Origin: Epichloe hybrida
Taxonomy: Eukaryota; Ascomycota; Sordariomycetes; Hypocreales; Clavicipitaceae
Direction of reading: 5' to 3'
DNA: 64,000 nt
Assembly: GCA_019022495.1 (NCBI GenBank)
Contig: JAFEKR010000007.1
Coordinates: forward strand, 744,001-808,000
The notes beneath the pieces are model-generated. The model searched no databases, had not been told where the DNA came from, and saw nothing but the letters and a program-made list of their open reading frames with translations. The number at the start of each line of letters is the position of its first letter. The first letter of the stretch is position 1. The position numbers were made by a program, and so were the translations under genes. Shown one piece after another: positions 44,857-56,563 of this stretch.

Positions 44857-45535
44857 ATGTCTACCGCAGCTCGCCGTCGTTTGATGCGTGACTTCAAGGT
44901 TCGCCGCAGAAACTCATCATGTCGAAGCATATAACAACTTCATACTAATGGCACATGATAGCGCATGCAAACTGATCCTCCTGCTGGGGTGTCTGCTTCT
45001 CCTATTCCTGACAATGTGATGACATGGTTGGTCTTGTTAGCCTTGTTGGCCCATGAAAGCGCCAGACGCATGACGTGAGGCACGGTTTTGCTGACGAATT
45101 GCGAACCAGGAACGCTGTCATTATTGGCCCGGCCGATACCCCGTTCGAGGATGGTACATTTAGACTCGTGATGCAATTTGAAGAGCAATACCCGAACAAA
45201 CCACCGCAGGTCAAATTCATCAGTCAGATGTTCCATCCGAACGTGTATGCGACGGGAGAGCTCTGTCTCGATATCTTACAGAACCGATGGAGTCCGACAT
45301 ACGACGTAGCTGCCGTTTTGACAAGTATTCAGAGGTACGGACGATTGCCGCACAACTCGGCGATGATAGGTCGTTATGTGTGATGATGGACTAACCCAGT
45401 AATCACGTTAGTTTGCTCAACGATCCGAATACGGGATCTCCTGCAAACGTCGAAGCCTCGAATCTCTACAAGGACAATCGCAAGGAATACACAAAAAGAG
45501 TAAGAGAGACGGTAGAAAAGAGCTGGGAGGACTAG
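44857..45535 (+). CDS. RAD6: Ubiquitin-conjugating enzyme E2 RAD6/UBC2
   Basis: CDS join(44857..44898, 44962..45026, 45110..45334, 45412..45535), 151 residues, the usual size for filamentous-fungal RAD6 (Neurospora mus-8). Spliced sequence: [44 protein letters not shown], then [24 protein letters not shown], with the HPN motif and catalytic cysteine at residue 88. The acidic tail of yeast Rad6 is absent, as in other filamentous fungi. It ubiquitylates histone H2B (with Bre1) and PCNA (with Rad18), and N-end-rule substrates. The first two introns have weak donors (GTTCGC, GTTGGT), yet the protein frame demands exactly these junctions. No single open frame shows more than part of the gene. Confidence 0.92.
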
Positions 45536-46247
45536 GTGGCGACCCAGACTACCCTCAGTGTGTGTTGTTAAGGAGAGGATCGCTCGGCCGGCATGAATCA
45601 TGTACATGGATATCGTCGGTAACTCCGACGGACGGGTACATCAAGCATTGTTTGAGTCGAGTTTTGTGGCGATGGTCTCAGTCTCGCCAAAGAAGCTGGG
45701 AAATACTTGATGGGGTGTTTTGGTGTACGGTGCTGGACTGATTATACCAAGGGATCTGCACATTAGGAAGCATGAATGCATTTGATATTTTCCATTCGCG
45801 GATCGGCCCTCGGCCTTTTGGCCTAGGTTCCATTGTCACCCTGCTCGGGGCCCTGCATATCTTTGTCGCAGAGCAATCGACTACACGTAAGCACAAGACT
45901 GTGAACATGAGTAGCTTTTACTTTTCCACAATTCGGCTCAGCAGAATGCGGTTTCAGACGACTCGTCTTTGAAGGATATCATATGCGCAACGGGCTGGGC
46001 TTTGGCTGAAACAGGCGACGAAGAGGATCCGCGTGACCGGACTGGCCATTTGCCATTATGGACCTGGATGCTCCCCCACCATCATGTGGAGAGACGCTTG
46101 TTTTGAAAAGGTCATACCAGACTCCTTGTTGAACTGACCAAACGTCAGACAAATGGACAAGTGGCACTACGTATTTCGCAGGACACATGCAGCCAGGTTG
46201 CACAACTACATATTATGCGTACACACGCGATTTACCGCGCCCCCTCC

Positions 46248-46278
<31 letters not shown>

Positions 46279-46466
46279 CCTATTGTCATTCATCCATCTG
46301 TTCGTAGTTGACATATGTAGTCCGTATGTACATACCTTGGAGGCCTGCGAATGTGGGCCGGCGTGAATTCCGTGAGGGCAAGACCCATCCATTCATTCAT
46401 TGTGTTGCATACATATGTACGATACTCCGTATGCCAGCCGAATAATCCGTCAATAAAACACGGAGA

Positions 46467-46492
46467 ACCAGACAAACCAGACAAACCAGACA
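46467..46492. repeat. 9-bp tandem repeat x3
   Basis: ACCAGACAA repeated, the third copy one base short, in the kinesin upstream region. Confidence 0.8.
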
Positions 46493-46611
46493 GGACGGGT
46501 CAGTCTAGTGTATCATTCTGGTTCCAAGGCAGAGTCGGGTGGCCAGCCGTGAATAGTCAGAATAGACGACTAAATTGTTGACTAAGCCACACGAGGCGAT
46601 TTCACATGGTG

Positions 46612-46647
46612 CTCCTGTCCCTCCTGTCCCTCCTGTCCCTCCTGTCC
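46612..46647. repeat. 9-bp tandem repeat x4
   Basis: Four exact copies of CTCCTGTCC, a pyrimidine-strand repeat about 470 bp upstream of the kinesin start. Confidence 0.85.
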
Positions 46648-47120
46648 TAGTCAGGTACTCCGTGTCCCGTCTATGACTTGTTGGGCGTGCTTTTGGCTTT
46701 TGGTACGTAAACGTAAACCGCAAGCCTCTCCCACCGGGTTGTCTATTAATTCCCCCCCCTCCCGAAGCGCGTCCCTCCCAACCAGACCTCAACTTTGTCC
46801 TGTGTGACTGTGTCTCGATCTAACCGTCGTCGCGTAGTCGATCTTGGGCACTGCACAGGCACCTACCTTCCTGTGCTTGCTTTTTGGAGCGTCGACCCGG
46901 CCGATTCGGATTGAGCTTGTTACTCGAAATCATAGGAATCATAGGAATCATATCCTTTGTTGCTTGTCTTGACAAACTTGTTCGCATGGTTGGTTGGGCC
47001 GCTGCACATCCATCGCGCGTTGCTTTGTGTCCACTGCCCTGGACATCAACATCAATACCAATCCCGAGGGGGTGCGGCTCATGATCCACAACACAGCGAC
47101 ATTCAGCAACAAGAGCCAAA

Positions 47121-50033
47121 ATGTCTGCCAACAGCATCAAGGTTGTGGCCCGGTTCCGGCCTCAGAACCGGATTGAGCTGGAATCGGGCGGCAAGCCCAT
47201 CGTCTCCTTCAGCTCAGAAGACTCGTGCAGTCTCGATGTACGTACCACCGCTCCCACTTCGAGATGCCGCTTCGGCGGGCGGCACCGAATCCGTGTCGTT
47301 CCAGCTAACAGATTACATCTATAGTCAAGAGAGGCTCAGGGCTCATTCACCTTCGATAGAGTGTTTGACATGGAATGCAAGCAGCAGGACATTTTCGACT
47401 TCTCCATTCGTCCCACTGTTGACGACATCTTGAACGGCTACAATGGCACTGTCTTCGCCTACGGCCAGACCGGTGCTGGTAAATCGTACACCATGATGGG
47501 CACAAACATCGACGACGACGAAGGACGAGGTGTTATCCCTCGTATCGTGGAGCAGATCTTCGCGAGCATCATGACCAGCGCCAGCACGATAGAGTATACC
47601 GTGCGAGTCAGCTACATGGAAATCTACATGGAGAGGATCAGAGATCTCCTGGCCCCTCAAAACGACAATCTGCCCGTGCACGAGGAGAAGAACCGTGGAG
47701 TCTACGTCAAAGGTCTTCTGGAGATTTATGTATCGAGCGTGCAAGAAGTTTACGAGGTCATGAGAAGGGGAGGAAATGCCCGAGCCGTTGCCGCAACCAA
47801 CATGAATCAGGAATCATCGCGATCGCACTCGATTTTTGTCATTACCGTCACGCAGAAGAATGTTGAGACGGGTTCGGCGAAGAGCGGTCAGCTCTTCTTG
47901 GTGGATTTGGCAGGTAGTGAAAAGGTGGGGAAGACGGGCGCAAGTGGACAAACACTCGAAGAGGCCAAGAAAATCAACAAGAGCTTGAGCGCCCTCGGCA
48001 TGGTCATCAATGCTCTGACCGACGGCAAATCATCTCACGTTCCTTACCGAGACTCGAAATTGACCCGAATCCTGCAAGAATCGCTGGGCGGTAACAGCCG
48101 GACGACACTCATCATCAATTGCTCCCCCAGCAGTTACAACGATGCCGAAACTCTCAGCACCTTGCGATTCGGTACGCGAGCCAAGTCCATCAAGAACAAG
48201 GCCAAGGTCAATGCCGAGCTCAGTCCCGCCGAGCTCAAGATGCTGCTCAAGAAGGCACAGGGCCAAGTCACCAACTTCGAGAACTACATCTCGACTCTTG
48301 AGGGCGAAATCCAACTATGGCGCTCAGGAGAGTCGGTTCCTAAAGAGAAATGGGCACAACCTGGGGATGGCGCAGTGGCAAAGGCAGAGCCCAAGACTCC
48401 ACGTCCGTCAACACCCTCCCGACTCGCAGCTGAGAGCCGATCAGAAACACCAGTCGCTGCTGACCGGGCTTCCACCCCAAGCTTGCAGTTGGAGAAGGAC
48501 GAACGGGAGGAATTCTTGCGCCGCGAAAACGAACTTCAAGACCAGCTTGCAGAGAAGGAGTCGCTGGCAACGGCGGCTGAGAAGACCCTGCGTGAGACCA
48601 AGGAGGAGATGGCCTATCTCAAGGAACATGACAGCAAACTGGGCAAGGAAAACGAGAGACTGACAACGGAAACGAACGAGTTCAAGATGCAGCTCGAGCG
48701 GCTCACGTTTGAAAGCAAGGAGGCGCAGATCACCATGGACGCGCTGAAGGAAGCAAACTCGGAGCTGACTACTGAGCTGGACGATGTCAAGCAGCAACTT
48801 CTCGACATCAAGATGAATGCCAAGGAGACCGGCGCAGCCTATGACGAAAAGGAGAAACGCAAGGCCGAGAAGATGGCCAAGATGATGGCTGGCTTTGACC
48901 TTGGAGGGGAGGTGTTCAGCGACAATGAGCGATCCATCAGTGAGGCCATTCAGCACATTGACAGACTGCATGAAATCTGTGCCGTGGGTGACAACATTGC
49001 GCCAGATGAGCTGAAGGACCTCCGCTCCAGGCTGGTGGAAACGCAGGGCATCGTAAGACAAGCAGAGCTCTCCATGTTTGGAACCTCATCCGGCGAAGTG
49101 GATTCTCGAAGGAGACATGAGTTGGAGGAGAAATTGGAAGCCATGCACCAGCAGTACGAAGATCTTTTGACGAAGAATCTGAGTGAAAGCGATGTCGAAG
49201 AAGTCAAGACCTTGCTGGAGAACGCCTATGCCAGCCGCCAGTCGACGCAGGCCCAGCTGATTGAGGAGCTCAAGGCAGATGCGGCCCAGAAGGTGAACGA
49301 GAACTCACGGATGAACTTACTCATAGAAGACCTTCAGCAGCGAGTCAAGGCTGGAGGTGCTGCACCCATGACCAACGGCAAGACCATCCAACAACAGATT
49401 GCCGAATTCGACGTCATGAAGAAGAGCCTGATGCGGGACCTGCAGAATCGCTGCGAGCGTGTTGTCGAGCTGGAGATCTCGCTGGACGAGACGCGCGAGC
49501 AGTACAACAATGTGCTGCGGTCATCCAACAACCGGGCCCAGCAGAAGAAGATGGCATTCTTGGAGAGAAATCTCGAACAGCTGACACAGGTCCAGCGTCA
49601 GCTGGTGGAGCAAAACTCTGCGCTCAAGAAAGAGGTCGCCATTGCTGAACGTAAGCTGATTGCACGAAACGAGCGCATTCAGAGTCTGGAGAGCCTGCTG
49701 CAAGACAGCCAAGAAAAGATGGCAGCGGCTAATCACAAGTACGTGTACACCCACAACTTTGCACTCTCGAGAGGTTGACTACTAACACGAGGCTCCAGGT
49801 TCGAAGTCCAACTCGCCTCTGTCAAGGAGCGCCTCGAGGCAGCCAAGGCCGGAAGCACCAAGGGCCTCAATGCCACGGGCGAGGGCTTCAGCTTTGCCAA
49901 CGCCGGAAGCCGCATCGCGAAACCCCTCCGCGGAGGCGGCGGCGGTGACGGTCCCGGCGTCCCCACGGTCACGTCACTTCAGAATGAAGCAGCCAGCAAC
50001 AAGAGGAGCAGCTGGTTCTTTAACAAGTCGTAA
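47121..50033 (+). CDS. Conventional kinesin heavy chain (NKIN type, kinesin-1)
   Basis: CDS join(47121..47237, 47325..49738, 49799..50033), 921 residues (Neurospora NKIN 928). The ATG at 47121 gives MSANSIKVVARFRPQN, the standard motor start. Motor landmarks: P-loop GQTGAGKS (about residues 86-93), switch I NMNQESSRSHSIF, switch II DLAGSE, and HVPYRDSKLTRILQESLGGNSRT. The neck and stalk (about 340-850) show long heptad coiled coils. The tail (FNKS at the end, with Gly-rich GGGGGDG) is the short fungal type without a light-chain site. Introns of 87 and 60 nt; the second carries an ACTAAC branch site. This plus-end motor carries vesicles and secretory cargo in hyphae. Confidence 0.94.
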
Positions 50034-50951
50034 GAAAGTGCCACGCGAACTTGTTCATTTTTCCTTTTCTTGCGAGCGGCATGTTACGAAATAGCGAGAC
50101 ACGAATAGACATGACCACTGGACATGGCCACCACACCCACGCGACAAGAAAGACCTGCAGCGACTTAGATGATGGGAGTTTTTGTTGTCATCTTATCGGT
50201 TCGACTTTTTGTCTTGGGCCGACTTGTCGCTCTCCCGCAGTGGCGCTTTCACCCTCCCCTCCGCCCCCCCCCCTCTGGCGCCGCATCTCTCTCTCCCCTC
50301 ACACCCCGCTCCCTATTCCTTCCAATTTTTGAACCTGTTTTCCTTTTTTCATGCTGTCGTATACCACAGACCGCTTCGATGAGGTGCCGGTTTTTCGAGC
50401 ATCATACCACCATCACCCCCTTCCCTCCTCATCTTGTGACTCTGGACTTTGAAAGACGAGGTATCGATGACGACTTGGATTTACGACATGGCCTCGAGGA
50501 AGCGGTGAAAGGAAGAGGGGTACATGATACTCGAGGGGCCGAATGATGCCATGGGAAGCCAACGATATGGGTCTACAAGGGACATCGGAGGAGTTGGTGG
50601 ATGGGGGGTGGCGATTCTGATTGTAGAGCTCACGTATGAATTACATAGTACAAAATATAAAAAGTCAAAACTTTTCGAGGCAATTAAAAAGGAGCACCGA
50701 GGTGAGAGGGGAGTTATTTTGATACTGTAATTTGATTGCTAGTTCCAGAGCGGTTTGGCAACATGGCCGACGAGAAATAATTGCGAACAAGGCTCTATAA
50801 ACAGGGTGCATGATGAGGTATGTTAAGGAACGAGGATTACAGTTGTGTCGTTTGTGTGGTCCAACGCTAAGATATCGGAGACGAGTAAATGAAAAGTTTC
50901 TGACCACATTGTGATTCAGACGTGATACGTGTACCCAAAATGAAAAATTCT
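50034..50951. other. Convergent gap between kinesin and membrane-protein gene
   Basis: Pyrimidine-rich 3' region of kinesin (CCCCTCCG runs near 50250). Open frames here are not supported. Confidence 0.4.
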
Positions 50952-52165
50952 CTAGCGGACTTGTTTGCTGTGCTTGGCAATGAAAACAGCCTGAGGGACA
51001 ATAATGGCGCTGGCGACAAGGAAGACACCAATGCTAAACAGAAACATCTTGACGTAGAGGGTTAGCAAGCGGCGCCAGGAGGACTTGCTGAATGTGACCC
51101 AGGCGTCTGTGACCGTGGCGTAACCCTTTCCGCCAACGACCTCGGGCTCGACCTTGCCCTCAAAGGAGCGATCAAAGGGGATAATGGTGCTCTGCTCGAC
51201 GGGTAGGAGCGAGGCCTGGACGCGGACGAGAACGACGTAAGCGGGGATGATGACAAAAATGGAGCAAGCGAGGGTGACGAGGATGACGAGGAGAGACTTG
51301 ACGATGAAGCCGGCGTCCATAGCGTCCATGTCCATGGGCTCGTTCACGCCAGTCTTTGGCATCTGAAGGCCGAGGATGAAGGCGACGGCAAAGGGAATGA
51401 AGCGAGCGACTTCCCGGGCGAACCAGAAAATGGTGACGGCCTTCCACGTCGCGTCAAAGGTGCGTCGGAAGGGCGGCAAACGGGACCAGAAGTGCAGGGG
51501 GGATTGCTCCGAAATAACAATGTGAACCCAGGCGGTGCTGAGCTGGACGAGGATCAGGGAGGCGAGCAGCGTGGCAACCGGGTAGAAGAAGCCACCGACA
51601 GCGCCGGTGAAGATGGCCACGACCATGGAGGTCAGGAAGGCTTGGGCAAGGAAGCAGGAGAAGCCGCGGAAGTTGGCCATGAAGCCGCCGTTGGCCATGA
51701 GCAAGCGATTGATGGCACGGAACGAGCATGTCACGGTGCGAGGCTGGCCGCGCGTGGGCTTGAAGCCGTTGCGGGTGATGCCTATGCCTGCGCCACCTTC
51801 GGCATCGGCCGACTGGTCTTGGAGGGAGACGGGTTCGTAGGCGGGCGGGTTCTCGTCTTCGACCATGGCGAAGACGGGGTAGATCATCTTGAAGGTGTAT
51901 TCGAACTGTGGAGAGTGACATGGAGTTAGTACATTGATGGGGGAGATGGAGATGGAAATGCCCATGGAAACCACCCGTGAGCAAATACCGACAAAGGAAT
52001 CTATGATACTAATCTTGGAGGGGTTAGGGGGAAGTAACTCACAAGGAGAACCGCTGGGATGAGCAGCAGAACGTCGATGAGGATAACGAGGAAAGCCCAC
52101 GATGGCAGCTCATAGCCTCTGATATCGTCGCCGCCTTGGACGGCGCGTTTGATGGAGAAATGCAT
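50952..52165 (-). CDS. Conserved fungal multi-pass membrane protein (often misnamed ubiquitin carrier)
   Basis: CDS complement(join(50952..51905, 52043..52165)), 358 residues. The ATG at 52165 gives MHFSIKRAVQGGDDIRGYELPSWAFLV; the 137-nt intron joins LLIPAVLL to FEYTFKMIYPVFAMVEDENPPAYEPV. Hydrophobic segments are visible near residues 24-41, around 125-175 (FLTSMVVAIFTGAVGGFF, VATLLASLILVQLS), 220-245, 265-290 and at the C-terminus (FLFSIGVFLVASAIIV), about six in all. A hydrophilic loop with PPAYEP, an Ubc/WW-type PPxY-like motif, follows the first helix. The layout matches a fungal family that automated pipelines call ubiquitin carrier protein, with no E2 fold; its function is unknown. 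Divergent from PPM1. Confidence 0.75.
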
Positions 52166-52817
52166 GGTGGCGAAACTGTCTAGCAATGTTGATATGAGAA
52201 GGGGAGTAAAGAGGGAGAAGAGAATAAAAAGTCAAAAGTAGAATGGAGGGGGAGGAGGGAGCAAAGAGGGTTTGGTTGTTTGACGAGAAATGAGAGCCAG
52301 GGTTTTGCTATACATGTACATATACACGATGAGGAAAGGACGGAAGAAGGGCCATGTACTCCGTAAGGCCTACGTAGATACGTAGATGGCATACGTAGGC
52401 AGCAAAGCGGGGCGAGGCCGGTGTTTTATGTGGTACGGATCTACTCCTACCGACCTACGGATTACGGAGTACATATGTACATAAGTAAGGCGCCAGCCTA
52501 ACAAGGGGGTGGATGGGGGCTGAGCAAGTTGCCGGGACTCGGCGACTCGGGTGTACGGATTCACAGTGGGGGCGTCGTGGACGACTTGGACTCCTGGGGT
52601 GAGTGGGGTGAGTGGGGTGTGCATGTATGAAACCTGTTCCCTGCTACCTGGCCGGGCATTGGTGGGCGGGCAAAAGTGGTGGGCACGGAAGCTCTTCCTG
52701 GACGCTCTTGAGCTCTTTTCCCGCCGTCGCAATGGAGACCCCAGAGACGGGCCAGAACATCTTGTTCGACCAGCTTTCTCACCTTGATCAGCGAATCCTC
52801 GTCCTAGTCGATCATCT
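52166..52817. promoter_or_regulatory. Divergent promoter region membrane protein / PPM1
   Basis: 652 bp. Two TACGGAGTA-type motifs at 52357 and 52463, the latter sharing about 20 bp with the copy at 10863; GAGTGGGGT repeated near 52600. Confidence 0.45.
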
Positions 52818-53978
52818 ATGGCTGCGCCGTCGATTCCCAATCTACTCACGCTGAGGGGAGGCAGCCGTGGAGGACGAGGCAGACCACCGGGCGGCTCTCC
52901 ATCATCGGCAGTCGTTTCTCCAGACACTGCCATCCAAGGCACCGACACAGATGCCGCCGTCTCACGCTTGAGCGCCGTCGACCTGGGATACCTCGACGAT
53001 CCCTACGCAAGACTCTTCGTGACGGGGCCGCCCACGAGAAGGTTGCCCATCATCAACAGAGGTGAGCGGCACCCCGAACGAATGCACATCCAGATTCCAG
53101 CACGCATGCCTCGCGTTCCAAGAGACTGAAAGGGCTGAAGGGGCTGAAGGGACTGAAGGGACTGATGCCTCTCAGGAACTTATGCGCGGACCACGTCGTT
53201 GGATAGCATGATCCAGGCTTTCCTCTCGCGCAACGGCACATCCCTCAAGCAGATCATCTCTCTTGGTGCCGGCACCGACACCAGACCTCTCCACATGCTT
53301 CAGAGGCCCGGGGCCGAAAACGTCATCTACCATGAGCTGGACTTCGAGCCAACCTGTCGGCGCAAACTGGCCATCACACAGTCCTCGCCTGATCTACGTC
53401 ACATTTTCCGAGACTTCAGCATTCACAACAATGGCTCCTGGGGTGCCGAACCCTGCAGGGGCGGCTCATACCACTGCCATGCCATGGACCTGCGCAGCCT
53501 CACCAAGTCCGTCACCGCGCTACCCAGCAGCATGCGCAGCGACGTCCCAACCCTCTTGCTATCCGAATGCTGTCTCTGTTACCTGACACAGCAGGACTCG
53601 GAAAACGTCTTGCAATTTTTCACTTCCAAGATACCTACTATTGCCGCATTGTTGTACGAGCCTATGCCACTAGATGACGCCTTTGGAAACATGATGATTT
53701 CCAATCTAAAAGCGCGACAGATTCACATGCCCTCGTTGGACAAGTACAAGAATCAACAGGCTCAAGTGTCGAGACTGCAGGAGTTGGGATTCGACAGCAC
53801 CGGCTATGCGACTATTGAGAATGCGTGGGATACGTGGGTGGACCAGAGGGAGAGGGACAGAGTCGATCGTCTGGAGGGCCTGGATGAGGTTGAAGAGTGG
53901 AAGTTGCTGGCGGCGCATTACATCGTGGTGTGGGGGACGAGGGGCGTGGAACTCGGGCCGACGAACAGAACTCGCTGA
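52818..53978 (+). CDS. PPM1: Leucine carboxyl methyltransferase 1 (PP2A methyltransferase)
   Basis: CDS join(52818..53061, 53176..53978), 348 residues. It methylates the C-terminal leucine of the PP2A catalytic subunit using S-adenosylmethionine, controlling which B subunits bind. Motifs: an N-terminal [13 protein letters not shown] and GTYART (after the splice), SAM-binding [10 protein letters not shown] (about residue 108), HELDF, and [11 protein letters not shown]. The C-terminal [17 protein letters not shown] and [17 protein letters not shown] are typical of the family. The 114-nt intron holds a 9-bp repeat (CTGAAGGGA) x4 at 53126..53161. Length is at the short end for fungi but complete. 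Confidence 0.9.
53126..53161. repeat. 9-bp tandem repeat x4 inside an intron
   Basis: Units CTGAAAGGG, CTGAAGGGG and two of CTGAAGGGA, lying in the PPM1 intron 14 bp before its acceptor. Confidence 0.85.
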
Positions 53979-54543
53979 GACGGAGAGCCTGAAGAACAAT
54001 CCATCAATCCATCTTAGCTCCGTGAGATATCAATGTTCAAGGCTCATGGCCTTGGAGCATGCTTGTAGCCTTGCACCATGAGTGACAGAATTGTCGAGAA
54101 GGTCACGTGTCCGAGCAGTCACCGCTTCGGTCCCGCAACCACCATCCCTCGACTCATGAGACCAAAGCTGCTCTCTCTCTCTCTCATCTTCATTATTTGT
54201 GACTAACATACCGCCATCCCATGCATACATCTACTTAATCCGACATTCATACAGTGATAATTAGACCTCTGGCGCATATTCTTAACTGTATTATCTTTTT
54301 CCAAAAGGAAAAATATACTTTAAAAAAATCAGCAGCATCTTCACACCGATTGCAGGCAATAAAACACCCCCCATCTCACTTGAACGCCTCACCACCTCAT
54401 CGCCGAATGCGCATCCCCTCACAATTGAATTATTAAATCATTAAATCATTGAATTGCAAACACACAAATTCATCAAAGGGCATTTGAAAAGGAGGAAGAT
54501 CTAAGAACGCTCGGCATCCCGCAACGGAGCCACGGCTGCCAAG
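53979..54543. other. Gap between PPM1 and SPT3
   Basis: Same-strand gap. CT-rich run near 54172 and AT-rich DNA. No gene recognised. Confidence 0.4.
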
Positions 54544-55700
54544 ATGGCCGACTCCAAGGACAACAAGGCGTACAAGTACCGCCAGGAAATCAGCCAGGTA
54601 CGAAACGAACAACGCCGCGCTAGGCATCAAGGAGCAAAACCGTCTTTCCCACTCTTTGACCAAAGATCAATGTCAGGAGTAGATCCTAACAACAGAGACG
54701 CTGACTCTCACCTCACAGATGATGTACGTCTCTGGTGAGACGGGCGAGCCATCAGTCGAAACAACCAGCATAATAGAGGACATTGTTCGCCAACAAGTCA
54801 TTGAATTAGTGAGTGAATAATCATGACTCCAAATCCCTCACCCATTCTTTACAATCCATGAATCCTTATTCACCAAACCACCAGCTCCGCAACTGCACAG
54901 AGCTCGCCTCCCGGCGCGGCTCCAAATCCATCCACACAAACGACCTCATCTTCCAAATCCGCCACGACCAAGCCAAGGTCTCCCGCCTCCGCACCTTCCT
55001 CTCGTGGAAAGACGTGCGCAAGAACGTCAAGGACTCGGACGACAAGGGCGCGGATGCGGACCTCGGCGCCGCTGGGGACGAGGGCGTCGTGCCCAGCGGC
55101 CCCGTCGACGAAGCCGCCAAGAAGAACAAGAAGGCAAAGGTCGGCCTGCCGTGGGAGCCCGCCTCATTCTACTCGGTCGAGGTGCCGGAGCGAGAGGACG
55201 AGGAGGACGAGGAGGAGGAGGAGATGAATCACATCACGCTCCAGCGGCTGCGCAAGGCCGACGAGCGGACAAAGGTCATGACAAAGGAGGAGTACGTGAC
55301 GTGGTCTGAGTACAGGCAGGCGAGCTTCACGTGGAGGAAGGGGAAGCGGTTCCGGGAGTGGGCGGGCTTCGGCATCGTGACGGACAGCAAGCCGTCGGAC
55401 GACATCGTCGACATACTGGGCTTCCTGACGTTCGAGATGGTCGCCACGCTGACAGAGGTGGCGCTCAAGGTCAAGGAGCAGGAGGACACGGCGAGGGCGC
55501 AGAGCGGCGCCGACAACGCGGGGACCAAGAAGAGGAAGCGACAGCAGGGCTTGTTCGACCCCCCGAGCGAGGGCAAGACGCCGGTCGAGCCGAGGCATGT
55601 TCAGGAGGCCTTTAGGCGCTTCCAGGAGAGGCCCAAGAAGTCGAGGGCCATGTTGGTTGGCACGAGGATGACGCCCAAGACGCCTTTGAATATCATATGA
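54544..55700 (+). CDS. SPT3: SAGA complex subunit SPT3
   Basis: CDS join(54544..54597, 54719..54808, 54885..55700), 319 residues (yeast 337). Splicing yields [66 protein letters not shown], the N-terminal TAF13-like histone fold of Spt3, which pairs with its own C-terminal fold. The acidic loop [10 protein letters not shown], then [40 protein letters not shown] (second histone fold) and [15 protein letters not shown] complete the protein. Spt3 delivers TBP to SAGA-dependent promoters. The last exon is strongly GC-rich relative to its surroundings, which creates long shadow frames on both strands. Intact. Confidence 0.92.
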
Positions 55701-55737
55701 TGCTTTTCCTCGTTGGCCTTTGTTATTTTATTTGGGA

Positions 55738-55856
55738 AATTTGGATGGATTGGATGGATTTGGGAAAATTGGATGAATTGGATGAATTGATGGATTGGAT
55801 GGATCTGATGGATCTGATGGATCTGATGGATTGGATGAATTGGATGAATTGGATGG
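55738..55856. repeat. GGATGAATT/GGATCTGAT minisatellite
   Basis: Imperfect tandem units of 5-9 bp (TTGGATGGA, TTGGATGAA, TCTGATGGA) over about 120 bp between SPT3 and the AP-2 sigma gene. One plus-strand frame reads straight through into the AP-2 gene as a MDWMDL-type repeat, which is almost certainly not translated. Confidence 0.8.
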
Positions 55857-56086
55857 TTTTAATTTTTTATCATTTTTTAAATTACAAGAGATGGAACAAC
55901 AGGCTACAACTTGCACTGCACGGTTCCCCAATGCCGCGAAACTACCGAGTCGAACACCCACCCTTAATCATGGCACCCCAAGCACCCGACAAGCCGCCGC
56001 CAATAACAAAAAGCACCAAGACACCCCCCCCCCCAATCATCAAGAAGACATCTCGAACCCCAACCCTCCTCAATCGCTCCATCAAA

Positions 56087-56563
56087 ATGCTTTCCTTCAT
56101 CCTCATCCAAAACCGCCAGTTTGTTTCCCCCTTTCCCCCCACCGCTAACCTCCCTTCAACCAGAGGCAAAACCCGCCTCGCAAAATGGTACGCCCCCTAC
56201 AGCGACGACGAGAAGATCAAGCTCAAGGGCGAAGTCCACCGCCTCATCGCCCCCCGCGACCAAAAGTACCAGTCCAACTTTGTCGAGTTCCGCAACAACA
56301 AGATCGTCTACCGCCGCTACGCGGGGCTCTTCTTCTGCGCCTGCGTCGACACAAACGACAACGAGCTCGCGTACCTCGAGGCCATCCACTTCTTCGTCGA
56401 GGTGCTGGATTCCTTCTTCGGCAACGTGTGCGAGCTGGATCTCGTCTTCAACTTCTACAAGGTGTATGCTATTCTGGACGAGGTGTTTCTGGCGGGCGAG
56501 ATTGAGGAGACGAGCAAGCAGGTTGTTCTGACCAGGTTGGAGCACTTGGACAAGTTGGAGTGA
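56087..56563 (+). CDS. APS2: AP-2 clathrin adaptor complex sigma subunit
   Basis: CDS join(56087..56118, 56164..56563), 143 residues, the usual length for sigma-2. Spliced start [38 protein letters not shown] is followed by [60 protein letters not shown] and the tail LEHLDKLE. This longin-fold subunit is part of AP-2 in plasma-membrane endocytosis and contacts dileucine cargo signals. The intron is only 45 nt, has a weak GTTTGT donor, and is a multiple of three with no stop, so unspliced mRNA would still be open. A G-run of 13 lies just after the stop codon. Confidence 0.92.
   Translation: MLSFILIQNRQFVSPFPPTANLPSTRGKTRLAKWYAPYSDDEKIKLKGEVHRLIAPRDQKYQSNFVEFRNNKIVYRRYAGLFFCACVDTNDNELAYLEAIHFFVEVLDSFFGNVCELDLVFNFYKVYAILDEVFLAGEIEETSKQVVLTRLEHLDKLE

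Larger units (their letters stand above)
45536..47120. other. Gap between RAD6 and kinesin; kinesin promoter and leader
   Basis: No gene recognised. Contains an A-run of about 26 at 46250, the TACTCCGTA motif at 46423, ACCAGACAA x3 at 46467..46492 and CTCCTGTCC x4 at 46612..46647. Confidence 0.5.

Noticed and set aside
55697..56086. Open frame of MDWMDL-type repeats running into AP-2 sigma
   Set aside because: It is a translated minisatellite; the family start [11 protein letters not shown] lies at 56087.
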